Made by a program: the position numbers and the translations under genes
Origin: Aphis gossypii
Taxonomy: Eukaryota > Arthropoda > Insecta > Hemiptera > Aphididae
Assembly (NCBI RefSeq): GCF_020184175.1
Contig: NC_065530.1
Location: 71,091,260 to 71,155,259, forward strand
Length of the DNA stretch: 64,000 nucleotides
Reading direction: 5' to 3'
Notes under the pieces: model-generated
Database searches by the model: none
Told to the model about the DNA's origin: nothing
Seen by the model: the letters and a program-made list of their open reading frames with translations, nothing else
Shown: positions 1 to 14,100 of the stretch, piece after piece
Numbering within the stretch: the stretch's first letter is position 1
Layout of the letters: every line of letters starts with the position of its first letter

Positions 1-1092
1 ACGGAGGACCCCCGCATCTACAATTTCGTGTCGTCACCCGAAAACCCATTGACTTGGGGACTGTTTTCAACGACCCTAATGTACTACATCTTGCACCGGC
101 CCACTGCCAAAGCCATGTGGTATCCGACGTTGATAATGAACTCGTCGGTGTTTTTACACAAGATCACCGTACTCATATTGCACTATCTGCCAGCGTTTCT
201 ATTGGATTTAGTTTTCATGTGCACGGGGAATAAGCTCAGGTTTGTCGATTTGGTTTTTTCCGTCCAGGCGTATCATGTAATATGCACAAGTTACATTCGC
301 GAGTTATTTGCCATTAACGAAAATATAATATTACCGTATACGATTTTAGATTGGTCGATCAATACAAGAAAATAGGAAGATTCACTAACATACTAGAATA
401 CTTTTCTACGAGAGAATGGATCTTTTGTAACAATAACGTACAAAATTTGTGGAGCAGATTAAACAACGACGACAAAACGTTGTTTCCATTCGATATCAAA
501 CAGATGCACTGGGAAGAGTACTTGGATACGTACCACAAAGGTATAATGACATTTTTGCTCAAAGAAGGACCGGACAGGTTACCGGAGGCCAGAAAACGTC
601 TTCACGGGTATGTCTTAATAATAATAATATATGCTTAAAATATGACCATAATATAACTGTGCTATCAAATTACCTATACTACTATTACGTTAAAAAAAAA
701 TTGATCATCTAAAAACTTTTATTATTTTCGGTATATTTAAATTAGATAATAAAGTTTAAAGTATTTTTTCATTATCTATCAAATATGTTTGTTGTATTCG
801 ATTGAATACATCGTACTTTTAACTTTTTCGTGCAACGCAATAGAAATTAAAATTTTCCGTAGGGTAAAATGGTATTATTGATCTATTTATCGATAATTTA
901 TATCCCAATAACTGTTTTAGTTTGAGAATATGATAGTTGTTTTGTAAATAATAATTGACAATTCCAATTAAAATCGTTGATTTATGTTTGTTTTTTAGCT
1001 TATATATCTGTCATATGATCTTCAAAGGTGCTGTCTACATAGGACTCGTGATGTTATTATGGGTGATTTTAAAAAGGATGTTTTTAGCTTAA
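1..1092 (+). CDS. Fatty acyl-CoA reductase, C-terminal part (gene cut by window start)
   Basis: This is the last part of an alcohol-forming fatty acyl-CoA reductase, an NADPH-dependent membrane enzyme that makes fatty alcohols for waxes and cuticular lipids. Three exons join in frame: 1-239, 350-607 and 999-1092, with GT-AG introns of 110 and 391 bp; the stop is TAA at 1090-1092. The visible part is the FAR_C ('sterile') domain. It shows a tryptophan-rich start (ENPLTWGLF), the conserved block YKKIGRFTNILEYFSTREW, and the block FDIKQMHWEEYLDTYHKGIM. The final exon encodes a hydrophobic helix (GAVYIGLVMLLWVIL) before a short basic tail, fitting a membrane anchor. The Rossmann-fold catalytic half lies upstream of the window. 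An ATTAAA at 1157-1162 is a possible poly(A) signal. Insects carry many paralogues, so no single gene name is given. Confidence 0.9.
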
Positions 1093-4000
1093 TTGTGACT
1101 TACATGGGTGTATATACTACATGACTACAAGAAAGCTAGGATTCAATTTTAATCACATTAAACATATAGCTACCATGAAGTACAAGATTCCGTAAATATG
1201 TTTTACAAGTTGTTATCTTTTTTTGACAAATCAAACAAACCATTACCTATTTTATTTTATGTACCTTAATTTATTGTCATATTTTTATGTAGAATATATT
1301 TATATTTTTTTACTGTGAATTTCATATCTAAATCGAATTATATTCATAATTTAAGGAGTTCCTGATAATTAATTAATTAAGTTTTTTTTTATATTAGATC
1401 ATAAATGTACAATATTATGTGTTAAGTAGTAATATAAAAATTATATTGTATTTAATTTACATATACATAATATAAATTATGTTTTAGGTATATTATATAT
1501 ATATATATATTTGTTAACTAAAAATGTATTATTATATAAGCTTTTATCATAGTGAATAATAATTTATTGATTCGTTTATTATTTAAAATTAATTTTAAAA
1601 TTAAAAATTGCTTTAAAAAGTATTTATTTTAATGTTAGATACCTATTATCAAATGAATTATAAAGTTTATATAATATAATGTGTGTATTACATAATTATT
1701 ATTAATTATTACATTTTAAAATCATAACCAATTAGTATAAATTAATATAATTCAGAATAATTAAATAAATGCTTATTATAATTTTTGTAGTAAAATATAT
1801 CAGAGTATAATTTAAAACATATAAATGTTAATAACAACTATCTCATATTAGATTAATTAAATAAAATAGTTATAGTTATAATTTTTAAGCTATAGATAAA
1901 CATACTTGTATTATTTTAAGAAAAAATAATCAAAATACATACATCGAACAATTAACATAAAAGCTTGCATGCATCTTATCCAATAATATTAGTTAGTTTA
2001 TAATACTGTTATAATTTTTTTTTGTTTTTAACTGCAGAAAATATGCTCAAATTATTTTATATTTTAAATTATTTCATGAAACTCCTTAGTTTTTGAAACC
2101 ACAAAAGAGAATACATAATAATATATTTATTTATTCTGCATCTTTTGGGGAGTGTACTAGGTAATATTTGGTATATACCTAATACAAGATAATAGAAAAT
2201 AATAATTAGAATATACGTTTAACTGCTGTATTACAAACCATTAAGTATAAACATTTTTATTATGCAATTAGTCACCTAGATTCTTAGAAGTCTCCAGATG
2301 ATTACATATTTACATTTTCCGTGAATATATTTTATTCGTAGAAATAAATTTGATTATATAATATAATATTTTTATTTAACTTCAACTTTATCTCAAATAT
2401 TTCTAAGAGTTGAAAACAGTAAGTAAATTATGAACACCTAGTACAATAATAATACAATTAATTGGATTAGTAACATATACTTTTAGGCCATTATACACTT
2501 TTCATTGATTATTTGACTTAGGTATATGCAAATATAATGAAAATAGTGACCATTGCCTAATTGCGTCTATTAATTATACTGATACTATCAACGAGATACT
2601 TAGCCTTTGATAGAAAATGAAAAATGTATAATATTATTCGCTGTTTATACAAGGTTTTCGCATTTTTTTTATTTAGTTATAATAACTACCTTTGATAAGT
2701 TTAGTAGTTATATCTTTTGCTGATAAAACAATCAAAAAAACTTATAAGCTATTCATACTATCTAATAAATCTAAAAAATATATAAATACAAATTTTTAAA
2801 ATATATTTTAACTTCAAATCAAACAAAATTATATATTTAAACTAAGATTAATAATTTTAATTTTTTTTTGTTTGTAATTTTAATATATGATTCGTGGCTA
2901 CTTTTAACATATTATAACATAATATTTTATACGCACAATGATATTTCAAAATATAAAATTTTCATCAACGATTAATTCAACTTGCTGTTTTACATTTGGT
3001 AAAATAAATTACGAATCTAACATAGATTTATTACAAATATCTTAAGAATAATATGCTGACCACCCCTCAGCTCTTAAAGTAGTTTTTCATCATAATATAC
3101 AATGATTTGTCTAGCTTAACACATAGCTATTACATTGAACTATTAAATAGAAAATCACACTGGGAATATACTGTACAGCAGAGTTTGTTTACCGGTTATT
3201 TCATTTTAAGAAATTTATTTTCATTATATATTTCGATTTATTACGTACTATAAACTAATGAGTATGTGTCACCGGATGTAGTGAACTACTTGCCGCTCAT
3301 TTTTTTTCGTACTTGTTTTTTATTTTTTTTTACTATCATTGTAATATTTGAAAATAATTTAACTCTAAAAAAGAATATTGACCGTCAAAATTATAAATAT
3401 CTTCCAATCATACAATAACAACACATGTGCAGATAAAATATTCATTCAGATATTATACAATTTTATTGTAGCAATATACCCAACTGTATAAATTTTTTGT
3501 AAGCAATAAACATTATATTTGCTACAAGTTGATACATATGTACCTTTTTACTCTGAAAACAATCTCCTTATATATAGATAGTGATATTAATAAATCACAA
3601 ATGGGGTGTGTGAAACAGTTTCACCGGACATCAAATTTTAGTAGTATTTCTTAGAAAACTTTTACCAACAATACGAGATAAAACAAATGTTTTTTCTCTT
3701 TTTAAAACCGGAAAGGAAAGTGAGGTTTTCGGCCAAATATATTATCTCGTGGTGGAGGTTTAAATTTACCCAAATATATATATAATATACATAGTTATAC
3801 ACATAAGCCACAAAGATTACAAATTACCACTATATTACCTAATATATAGTAAAATTGAAAACCCCAAGCAATGAACTATAAGTGTAATAATACGAATTCA
3901 CGTGACACATTAAAATTTTAACCTTTTCTTAAACTAAGTACGAAACATAATTATACCATGTTGAATTAAAAATGAACATATACATTAATTGAATATATTA

Positions 4001-5195
4001 TGCATGAATGTTCCATAAACTTTTTATTATAATTATATTATGCTAGTCTCAACTTGATTCTATTAAAAACACTTGTAAGTTTTTAATTAAACCCCAATCT
4101 AACCTAGTAAAAAACTATAATATAATCTCTATACATCATTTTCGGCAAAGAATGCTCATTTACATATTAACCATCCGTCATTCACACACGTAAATAACAA
4201 ACATTATAGATATAAGATTTAAAAACAAATTAAAAAGAATTATTTTAAAACCTATGGATCATTAATAGTTAGATATTTTTTATTAATCATTACATAAAAA
4301 ACGTAATAGTTTTAATTGCCTTATTAATGTGCGATTTGTGTTAATACGTAGCGGTTTTATGGAAATATACTTAATTGATGTCTATAATACATATTTATCT
4401 TTAATTATATATAATATATTTTATAAGTCACATGCGCCATGTGTTAACGAAAAATATTTTCACTCCACAATAAAAAGTACAAAATAATTAGGTAGCAAAT
4501 CCAAAGTATAATACAAATAATAAATGTGCAAGATACAATTTTGCATATTGGTAATAAAAATTACCATATAAATTATGATAATTATTTTACATATATCTTA
4601 CATAATATACTTAAAAAAATGCATGATCATATAATGTTTATAATAAATTGATACCATTTTGAGAAATATCTAGAATTTTTAGAAAAATAGCGGACTTCAT
4701 TATTTTGATTTCAATACAATATATACACTCATTATGTAGTAGACAACACTCCATGCGGGTAATATGATGTCCTCATAATAGGTACAATAATTTAAAAGCT
4801 GTATTAAAGATAGCATAAAAGATATTTTCTGAAACTAAAGTTTGTGAAAAATATGCATTCTTGCAAAAACATTCCACCGTAGGTTAGTTTGTACGGATAT
4901 GATACAAATTAAAGACAGTGCGACATATATCTAAGCTCTGAAAGACATAAAACTGATAAAACTAATAAATACTGTAAAATTTACTAATTTATATTTAGTT
5001 AAATCGCATCGTACAATGTTTTATATATATGACGTCTCTGGTCAGACAATATAATATCTATACTTAACTTATATATATATTATTTATAATTATATATACC
5101 TACATCATGTTTAAGAAAAAATATAATTTTAAATTAAATAATTAGATATTTTAGATTTAATATTTAAATTAATTTATAGAACACAATTGTGTTTA
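1093..5195. other. AT-rich intergenic spacer, no gene seen
   Basis: After the fatty acyl-CoA reductase stop there is about 4 kb of highly AT-rich sequence with stops in every frame. It contains short A/T runs and TA repeats (for example near 1494-1510). I saw no exon, RNA gene or clear transposon end. Confidence 0.6.
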
Positions 5196-5199
5196 TTTC

Positions 5200-6080
5200 C
5201 CTGTTTAGGTTTGGACATAGACATCTTGTTCCAATTAGGTGGCTTATGTTGAATTCCTCTCTTTGTTTCTTTATTTTCTACAATCATCGAATATGTGTTT
5301 GATAATGAGCGCGGTACAACAGTATTAGCACTTTGCTGAATCATTCTTTGCCATTAAATACCCATGGGTAAGCTTTGTGTGCCCAATTTTAGACCAATTT
5401 AGTTTATTCTCGTTTGTGGTACTTAATTTGAATTTCTTTTCCATCTTTGGACAGTTTTTTTAATTTGTTTGTTTGGATGTTCCATTTACTATGCAAAATG
5501 AAGATTATTATAAAGTATTTTTATCATTTGTTTTTTACATCTATGTATGTGGAAATATTGATCTAATGCAAGTCCAGTAAGAAGATAGCTTTTTTATCTG
5601 TCTTTTAGTTACTGAATATTCCATATGTGTTCAGGAATCTAAATTAGGACTATTTTATTGTTCTTCTTTTTGCTTCATCTTGTCTTTTTTGGATTTGTAT
5701 TGCTATATCAATAGGATTAAATCTGTTTTTTACACTAATGAGGGAGCTTAACGAGTCATTTAGAATAATATATTTTTTGTTTTCATTTTTATTCATGTAC
5801 TTAATGGCCATTAGTATAGCAACTTCTTCGGCTATATCTTTATATAGAACATGTATTTAGTGTTTTAAACGATGTCTGTACATTGTTTTATATTATGGAT
5901 ATTCTTATCCTTTTCTCACTTTTGGAGACACAGATATATATTTCTTGAAATTCATTTAGATGCTCAACAGTACATTTCAAGAAATTTTTGTATTTATTTA
6001 GAGATGTGTTATCTTTGCGCAGTGTGTTTAATTCATGTTCGTGTATTCTATTTATGTTGTATGTGTATGGAATATACATT
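5200..6080 (-). mobile_element. Decayed Jockey-like LINE: RNase H and 3' end of ORF2
   Basis: Read on the minus strand, this stretch carries broken pieces of the C-terminal part of a non-LTR retrotransposon polyprotein. In order there is an RNase H-like segment (SKSEKRIRISII, then MAIKYMNKNENKKYIILND and DSLSSLISVKNRFNPIDIA). After several frameshifts come fragments matching the usual Jockey tail: 'THGYLMAKND' near 5341-5370 and 'IIKHIFDDCRK' further on. Stops and frame changes every few dozen codons show it is long dead. The reverse transcriptase part was not found upstream (higher coordinates), so this is a 5'-truncated copy. The boundaries are approximate because no poly(A) tail or target-site duplication could be fixed. 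Confidence 0.7.
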
Positions 6081-6085
6081 TTCTG

Positions 6086-7035
6086 GGTTTGTTAATAGAA
6101 ATGAGTATAAGTGCCTTTTTTCCATGTTAAGGGGAAAGATCTATCACACCAAATTTTGTTATATATTTTTAGAAGTAAAATTTAACATTATAGACCAAAA
6201 TAGTATATAAATGGTATTCTGTGTGGCTCTGTGCTTAAGCTTTTAGATTTTTTTAGTGCATACGATCGTGTGTTAATTGTTTTAATCATAATTTAATAAA
6301 TAATAATTTAAAAATTGTTGTACTTAATATCGCTACTAATCCTGAATAAAAAGTGATACTGTCACAGCTCACAGCCCAAGTTTTTATTCAAATAATATAC
6401 TTAATTGACATTGTTTAGTATATCATAAAATATATTATAGTCTGTGGTATAACCAAATTGAAAGTTATGATAAATAATTGTCATTTTTTTTCACTCGTTA
6501 TTATAATATTAAATAGGTACTTATTGTAATTTATTTTAAATTCCTTTCAAAAAAATGATATCGTAATCAGTAAAATAAATCTTTTGACAATCATATGTGA
6601 TATATTTAATTATCTATCAAACTTATGAATATTTAAAATTAGGTAGATACAATTATACGATGTTCTACTCCCGAATAAATTATCCCTGAATATTAATCAC
6701 TACTATAATCATGTGGTAACGAAAAGTTTTAAATCCCTTTAGTTATTTTCCAATGAATATCTCATAATATAAAAATGTATACTTAAAAGTTGAGATATCT
6801 ATAAAAAACATAATGTTACATTTGTAATCAATAAATAAGCTAATAAACTAATTATTTAATTAAGAAAAAACTTAATGGGAGCCTTTTATTAAATAATTAA
6901 GCCTTAGTTACAATACTATATTTAGTTCAATTTTAGCAAAATTAGGTGTTGAAAAAACAACCTGATATTTCGTAAGTAGAAGAAAGTACAATGGTGTACG
7001 ACTTTAAGAGTATATAAATGGTATACGTTATATTG
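6086..7035. other. AT-rich spacer, nothing recognised
   Basis: Intergenic DNA between the LINE remnant and the hAT-like end at 7036. Only short A/T runs and stop-rich frames are visible. Confidence 0.5.
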
Positions 7036-7255
7036 CAGGGGTGGCCAAGCTTTTTTTGGTCACGGTCTACTAAAAATATACTATACCTTAGAGTATCGAC
7101 ATCCAAAGAAATTGTTTTCTATTATTAAATAAATATAATTGTTAGAAATATTTCTTGCATTAAGTGTATATAGAGTGCATAAAGTAAAATATATACTTAA
7201 AATAAATTCTAACATGATCGGCTTTGAAATTTTCCGGGATCGACCGGTCGATTAA
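7036..7255 (+). mobile_element. Possible hAT-type transposon end (one terminus only)
   Basis: The segment opens with CAGGGGTGGCCAAGC, which resembles the terminal inverted repeat CAGGGGTGGCCAA common in hAT elements of animals. About 200 bp inside is the palindrome ATCGACCGGTCGAT (7239-7252), a subterminal palindrome of the kind seen in such elements. No matching inverted terminus and no 8-bp duplication was found, so it is at most a truncated end. The family call rests on terminal similarity recalled from the family, not on a search. Confidence 0.4.
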
Positions 7256-10200
7256 TATAATATTATATTGGTATGAGGATTTAAATAATAAAATTACGAT
7301 GACACGGCGCTTTATATAGGCAATTTAGCTACACCACTGGTCATGGGATTGTTATAACTGTATACCTAATTTATCACAATGATAAATTATGTTATTATGT
7401 TTTTAGTCTGTCTTCATGAAATACCGTATGCAACATTAATCTAATTATACATAATATATTATATTACACATAATTTTATATTTTTTAAATGTAACTTAAA
7501 TTCTTATTTAACATAGGTACTTAATGGGAGGGACATTTAGTAATAGACAACTAACTTATAGAAACTTCTTAAAAATATTTTATGGACGCTGAGTAATTAT
7601 TTTCAACAAGTTTTTGATTATGTTTTTATAAAAATAAAATAATATGGTATATTGTAAATTCCTAAATATTCAAATAGTTCATGATTAATTTCATGATTGA
7701 TTCAAGTATAATTTCATGTCATATTTTAAAAGTAAAAAAAAACTAATTTATCATATTATTATGTACCTATTATTCATTGTGAAGAAAAAAAATCTTATAT
7801 GATTTACATTAAGTCCTATGTACATGCAAATAATAGAGAATAGATGCTCGAAATAAGTATTAAGTATTATAATATTGTAGTCTAAGCATATAATCCTATG
7901 TGTCTTAAATAATTGCAACTAATGGTAAATTACGTCTAAGTTGCAACTATGAACTAATACAATTATATATACTTAAATTATTACACGTCACATCAATTTG
8001 CTGCTTTAATATAATATGCATATTGCATATATATTATGTACGAGTATAAATATTGTACTAGATAAAATTTTTTTGTTTGAATTTTAACAATTATTTATGC
8101 TTGTTTAAATACAATAATATATTATATTTTAATTGTAATTCATATTTTTTTAATAATCATGAAATATTTTAAAAACTTTTCCATCATTTTTTAAATTTTA
8201 AATATTTTCAACAATTTTTAAAACTTAGTTTTCCAGTGACGTATGAAGAAATTATCTACGCTGAATAACTTTTTATTGAAATATCAAATACAACATTTAA
8301 ATAATATATTATTAAAAATAATTATATTACTAAGTTGTTCTTATTATTACGTTTAATAAAATATATAGCTAAATATTAGCCTTATACAAAATGTTCTAGT
8401 AAAATAAATTAAAATTGGAAATTTAATTAGAACTAAACATTTTAAAATATAACGTAAAAATTAAAATATTATTTATTATTATTATTAAATTATTTTAAAA
8501 ATAACGTAAAAATTATTTTTTATAGAAATGTTAAGTCTGCAATAATACAGCGAAAAAAAACTGTTGAATAAAATTTCAACCATTGATAGTTATTTTTTAA
8601 AATATAATTACTAAAATAGATTTATTTTATTTAAATTAATTGTGTCATAGGTTAAACATAACACTACATTTTTAATTAATTACGAAAAAATTAAATTAAT
8701 CTAATGATTTCAAAATTATACAATTGTGATTATCTGGGAAATTCTTGTATCGTTGAACGTATTTTGGAAATCTAATTTTAAACGATATCAGAGTTTTTGG
8801 TAGAATCCGCCTTAACTAGTGCCAACTAATACAAAGATAATTATAGCCATCTACAGTAACATGATAATCTGATTAATTTTGCATGTTTATAAACTTTATT
8901 GTGAAAAGCTAAACATATTTTACGACATTACTAAGTATAATATTTTATATTTATAATATTGTATGAATGTGACCATGGTGAGGACAAGCCCCCTTCTAAA
9001 CCCATCCATCTAAATCACCGCCCACGTTTTTGATAAAATTATTAAAAAATCTTAAAACAAGTGTTCCTTAATAATTTTATAAATTAATATAATTTTTAAA
9101 TCATTAATCACTAACAGATTTCACTCGGAAAAAAGTGTAAAAATGTATTTTAAAATACAGAACTCAGTTTTTTTTTGTTAACAAATCCGACCAAAACAGG
9201 CAACTTGCTTATATCAGATTGGATACAAGAATTGTATACTTCAACTAAGTAAAATAACTTCAATACATAACTAATCACTATAGTGTTTAAAATTTAAAGC
9301 TTACCTAACTAGAATACTTGTACCCACAAAAATATACAATCTTAAAATCTAAAGCATATTATTGTTAGTACTCGTATAATATTTTATCCAACATATTATA
9401 TAATCAACGACAATATAAAAAGGCGTTTTTAGCGTTACCCATCAAACAGAATTAGGTGAGGTCTACTCTTTAAACAGTTTTCCTAATATTGCTATAAAAA
9501 ATCCCTGAAATTTTCATCAGAATCGGTCGTGCAGTTTTGAATCTACAAATTACAACCACACACTTATAACATGTTGTCTTTTTATATAAGTACCTAATAC
9601 AAATAAGATGTTTGTGCCTTATGAGTTATGGCTTAAACCATATTATTCTATCTAAGCATCTTAATGTAATATAAAAATTTAATTTTTAAACATGTAATTA
9701 ATTAATTATACATACTCATTACTTACATATTATAAGTATTTGAAGTCAGATGAATGGAGTAGACTGGTGCTATAAAAATATGATATAAATAACATACTAA
9801 TATACTACCTACTCATTTTAAATTCACTTTTTATTCGCCAAAATTATTCTCCGAGAAATATTCTGCTTTAAAATATGAAATTAATAATGTATGTTGGCAA
9901 TAAAAAAAATAAATAACTTTAAAAATGTTAGTTTTGAGTTATTTAATTTAAACAAAATATCGCCGAAAACGTTAAAGCTTTTCGAAAAAATACATAATAA
10001 TCAAAAAAAAACATCTATTGCTGTTTACCTTTAAAATAATCACCTTAAATATTATGACACAGTGTAGTTCAATTGTTATTAGTTTCAACTGAACAATGGT
10101 GAGTACCTATGGGGCGATTCTCCTACTTTCTGACTTGTTAAACTGTACTGATGAGACTTACCTCCTCATCACCGATATTATGAAATGCCTGAGAACGCCC

Positions 10201-10460
10201 TTGATGTGTACGATTGTTCAAAGAATTCAACAATTAATATTATTATTGTTATTTCATTCAAGCATTGCGTATTGTGTGACAGTTATCATTGAACAATAAA
10301 TTGTACAATTTTAAATCAATATTGTAGTCGTGGTACATTTAAATCCTATAATAATAAAATTGATTTCATGTCAAGATCTTTAATGTTATCAACGAATTTT
10401 GTTATCAACAATTTTGATAACAATCTTCTGGTCACAAATAATCACACCTTATCTATGCTC
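7256..10460. other. AT-rich intergenic spacer upstream of LMTK
   Basis: About 3.2 kb of low-complexity, stop-rich DNA. The short open stretch at 10096-10299 (67 codons) has no recognisable domain and no splice context, and I do not call it a gene. A possible repeat tail at 9425-9590 is listed separately. Confidence 0.5.
9425..9590 (+). repeat. Possible transposon-derived repeat tail
   Basis: The stretch carries a phrase (CATCAGAATCGGTCGTGCAG, then TTTTGAATCTACAAATTAC) followed by TTTTTATATAAG. Phrases of the type 'AATCGGTC..GCAGTTTTGGAGTCTA' are frequent near the 3' ends of dispersed repeats in arthropod genomes. No ends or duplication could be fixed, so the class is unknown. Confidence 0.3.
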
Positions 10461-11106
10461 GTCTGTTATCACAGCTTAGTTGTCCTCGTCGTCTGGTCCA
10501 CTCCCACCCCGCCGGCCATTGTAAAACACACCTTTCCCCCCGCCCGCGACCGATCGGCGATCCGCGCAGTAGTCGCAATCGTACGACAGTGAGTCATGTT
10601 TTCTTTTCGCGAATCCGCACCGTACGGGGAAAACGTCGTGCACTTCCGGTGGCCCCTGTTGTACCACTCGACGATAATCGTCTTTTCCCGTTAATTTTTT
10701 TTTTTTATCGTCTCGTTTCGTCCGTATCTACCTTATAAGTTGTAGTACGTTTTTTACGATTCTCCAGAATATTGAATATCAATTTAATCGTTATAATACT
10801 CGTTGTCGTTCGTTCGTACTATTTCGCGCATATTGAATATTTCATCGCATCCGTAAACGTGTGTACGCGCCAAAAATGTAAACAGATTTTCCTTGTGGAC
10901 GAACCGAAATCGTGTCAAATATTCCCCCTGATTAAGGGACCGCGTAAGACCATCCTATCGTTGAGCTGTGCGCGCTTAAAATGATGTTCGGCCGACTGTC
11001 GTCGATGGGCAGATGACTTGTACAGCTTGTATCAGTTTTCTTTTCGTGTGGCGTGGCTGAACACTAAAGAAATGGCCTAGGCCCTGATTGCGAGCCAGAG
11101 CTAAAA
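10461..11106 (+). promoter_or_regulatory. CpG-rich promoter and 5' leader region of LMTK
   Basis: Base composition changes sharply here. From about 10480 to 11100 the DNA is rich in CG dinucleotides (CGCCCGCGACCGATCGGCGA around 10540-10560, further CG-rich stretches to 11090), while flanks are AT-rich. It ends at the start codon of the LMTK gene. The most economical reading is the core promoter and untranslated first exon. A TCAGT near 11033 could be an insect initiator, but the transcription start cannot be fixed from sequence alone. Confidence 0.5.
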
Positions 11107-14100
11107 ATGGAACGCACCGCTTTCCCGTTGCTGTGGTTATGTTTGGTTTCGACCTGGATCAGTTCTTCAGTGTCGTATCCAATTGGAGGTGATGACAACA
11201 TTTGTATTAATTTCTTATATAAAATCATGTTTAACATATTTTACAAGCAAATAGGATCCTAGTGTTTGTCTGGACCCTAGAAATTAGGTCCAGTCGATAG
11301 AACACACAATTTGACTAGAGGTGTAACACTGACATCAAATTATAGAATTACCAAGGGAATTGCCTATGTAATCCTTTTTCAGTTTTCAGTTATATAGTAG
11401 TTTTATCGTGAAAAATTGTACAATTCTAAAATCCTTATTTTTTTTCAATTTATTTAACTATTTTTTTTTTTGCGTATTATGCTTGGTGTTATTTTACTTT
11501 AAGACTTTAACTGAGTACCACATGAATAAGTACCTAAATAATTTTTAATAAATTGTCTTCCATACTTAATTTAAAACACTAGGTTGGTAGTTATTTGATG
11601 TGTGTGATACATACATTTTGTTTCAATACTATTAATATTTAGTACAACTACCTAAATCATCTATTTTACAATTTAATTTAGTTCAAAACCTATTTCAAAA
11701 CAATGTTGATTTAATGATTTTTAGGTAATGTAAACTTAGTCTCTCCGCTCTATATTTAAGATAATACAAAATATAAAGTGCTACCTATGCCTGGGTATTA
11801 CCTAAATATTTTAATTTATTAAATAAGATGAGGTTTAATTAAGTGTTAGGAGTAGGTAATTACCATATGATAAAGAAATTGATATTTTGTAAGCATTCAC
11901 TTATTTACCTATTGGTATCTATCTCTCTGATATTACATTTCAGATATTGGATTAGGTACCTATTTAATTTCAGATATTTCTATTGAGTTGAAATATATGC
12001 ACACTAATCATAAGTGCTTATATATTTTTAAATAAATATTTCATTTATTATCCTAATATTCTTATATCTATGAATACCGCTTAGTCATTTGATAAGATTC
12101 TTCATTTAAGATGTCTCGGTTATTATTATTATTATTATTATTTTTATCTTTGTTTATCTTGCTTACAGCTTAGTATATTATTTACTTTTCATGAGTAAAT
12201 ATTAAAGTTATTGACCTATTACGAGACTTACTATCAAATGATACAAGAAATCGAGCAAAAAATAAAATATAAAAATTGTAAAAATACCTACTTATCTGAA
12301 TACCTGCCAATGGCATAAAATTTAATTTAACCTACAAGTCTATTAACTTTTGTGATATTAAATTTAAAATTGCGTATGTAATGTAGGAATCTATTACTGT
12401 ATTATTAATAAATAAAACAATTTGATTGAAGTGATTACAACTATTCCAAATTGCAATTATCCTGTATTCAAAGGTTGTTATTCAGTTTGTAGTTTTCAGT
12501 GTTGATTCTGGTGTTTGGTACAAAGTAGGGTATGTTACTTTTTTTAATAAGTAACTACAATAAAAGCATTATAAATTACTTTTTTGTTACTTAAATACAA
12601 AAGTAATGCATTGCACATAAATTTTATTATTCAAGAGTAAATAACTAGTTTTAGTTAATACAACATTATCTAATTAGATTACCTATAATATATCTAAATG
12701 TCATAAAAAAATAAAAACAACCCAATAATAATACCTATAGATAGGTACCTATATTTTCAATTAAAAAAATTTACGAAAGATTATTATCACTTTATACGTG
12801 CCCTATTTTGGTAAAAATGTCTCCTGCTATACTCTAGTTCTGCTGAGTTCTTCCAGCTTAATATTAAAATAACAATATTATTAATTAATAAAAGTTTTAA
12901 TATAAAAACTTAGTATAGGTAAAATATAAAGTTATTCATTATTTTGCAATCAATAACTTCAGTCTTTCAATAAAGCCTTTGTTGTTACTTGTTACTGGCA
13001 TTTTTTTATCTAAAAATAAATAATATATTGCATAAGTACAAAACTGCCTATGCTATAGAGAGTTCTAATCTATATACCATTTTATAACTAAACCTACTAA
13101 TTTACCATGATCGTCTTTTAACCCAACAATAAACATTTTAAATACAATTAAATTTAATAAAAAAATACTAATAATAAAACTGTAATTTCTACCAATATTT
13201 TGAATATAAACCATAATAAAAGTGGGTTATGCTTACAAATTTGTCAATAAGAATTTGATTTATAAATCGTTAAAAAATGTCACACATTATTTTACAAAGT
13301 TACTAATATACTTCTAAATTAATATGTAGTTACTCTTGCATGACACAATTTTAATTTGTAGTTACCATAATATTACTAAAAAAAAGTAGCTGTTTCAATA
13401 ATGAGTAAAGTACCATTATGTTATGTTATTAGACAACACTAGTAAGTAGTAATATTATCATTTAAGCTCTCTTGATAGCCATACATAACTACTAAATCTA
13501 ATGCCAAAATAATATTTGACTTTGTTTTTAAAAATAGCAATATGTACCTATATTTTTAAAAATAAGTTTGAAACAATAGCTTAATTTCAATATTACTTAA
13601 ACACAAACATAACATATTATGAGTATGCTGTTTATCTTATTTAGAACTCATTTTTAAATTTCGAACAACTTAAACTGGCTCTGTTCCATGAACGTTTAAA
13701 TCTTCTGTCTGTGTTTTTTACGGTTTTCTAATTGGTATTTGATGATTAATGAAACAAATTAAAAATTGTTATTATCTTAGTAATTTATAAAAACATGTCT
13801 AATTTTATAGTTTATCAAAAAATAATAATTAAATTAAAATAATAACAAAATGTATGATAATACACTCAAAAGTCAAGGATATACTTAACAAACATAAAAT
13901 ATTTTTTATGTACAATATAATATTATGTACCTATTGACAATAATAAAGTATTTTCAGGTTATCAGTTAAGAGTTTGTACAAAATACAAATTACAATTGTC
14001 TCACTAACTAAAATTATCCTCTACCTATTATATTTTATGACTAAGTACCTACAATATTATCATTATCCATTTTAAATTAAATATTGATACGTTATTCAAA

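Noticed and set aside
5872..6210. 112-codon open stretch on the + strand
   Set aside because: It is the complement of the decayed LINE RNase H region, which explains the composition. The cysteine- and phenylalanine-rich translation looks like no protein family.
10096..10299. 67-codon open stretch upstream of LMTK
   Set aside because: No recognisable domain, no splice signals and no promoter context. Length is within chance for this region.
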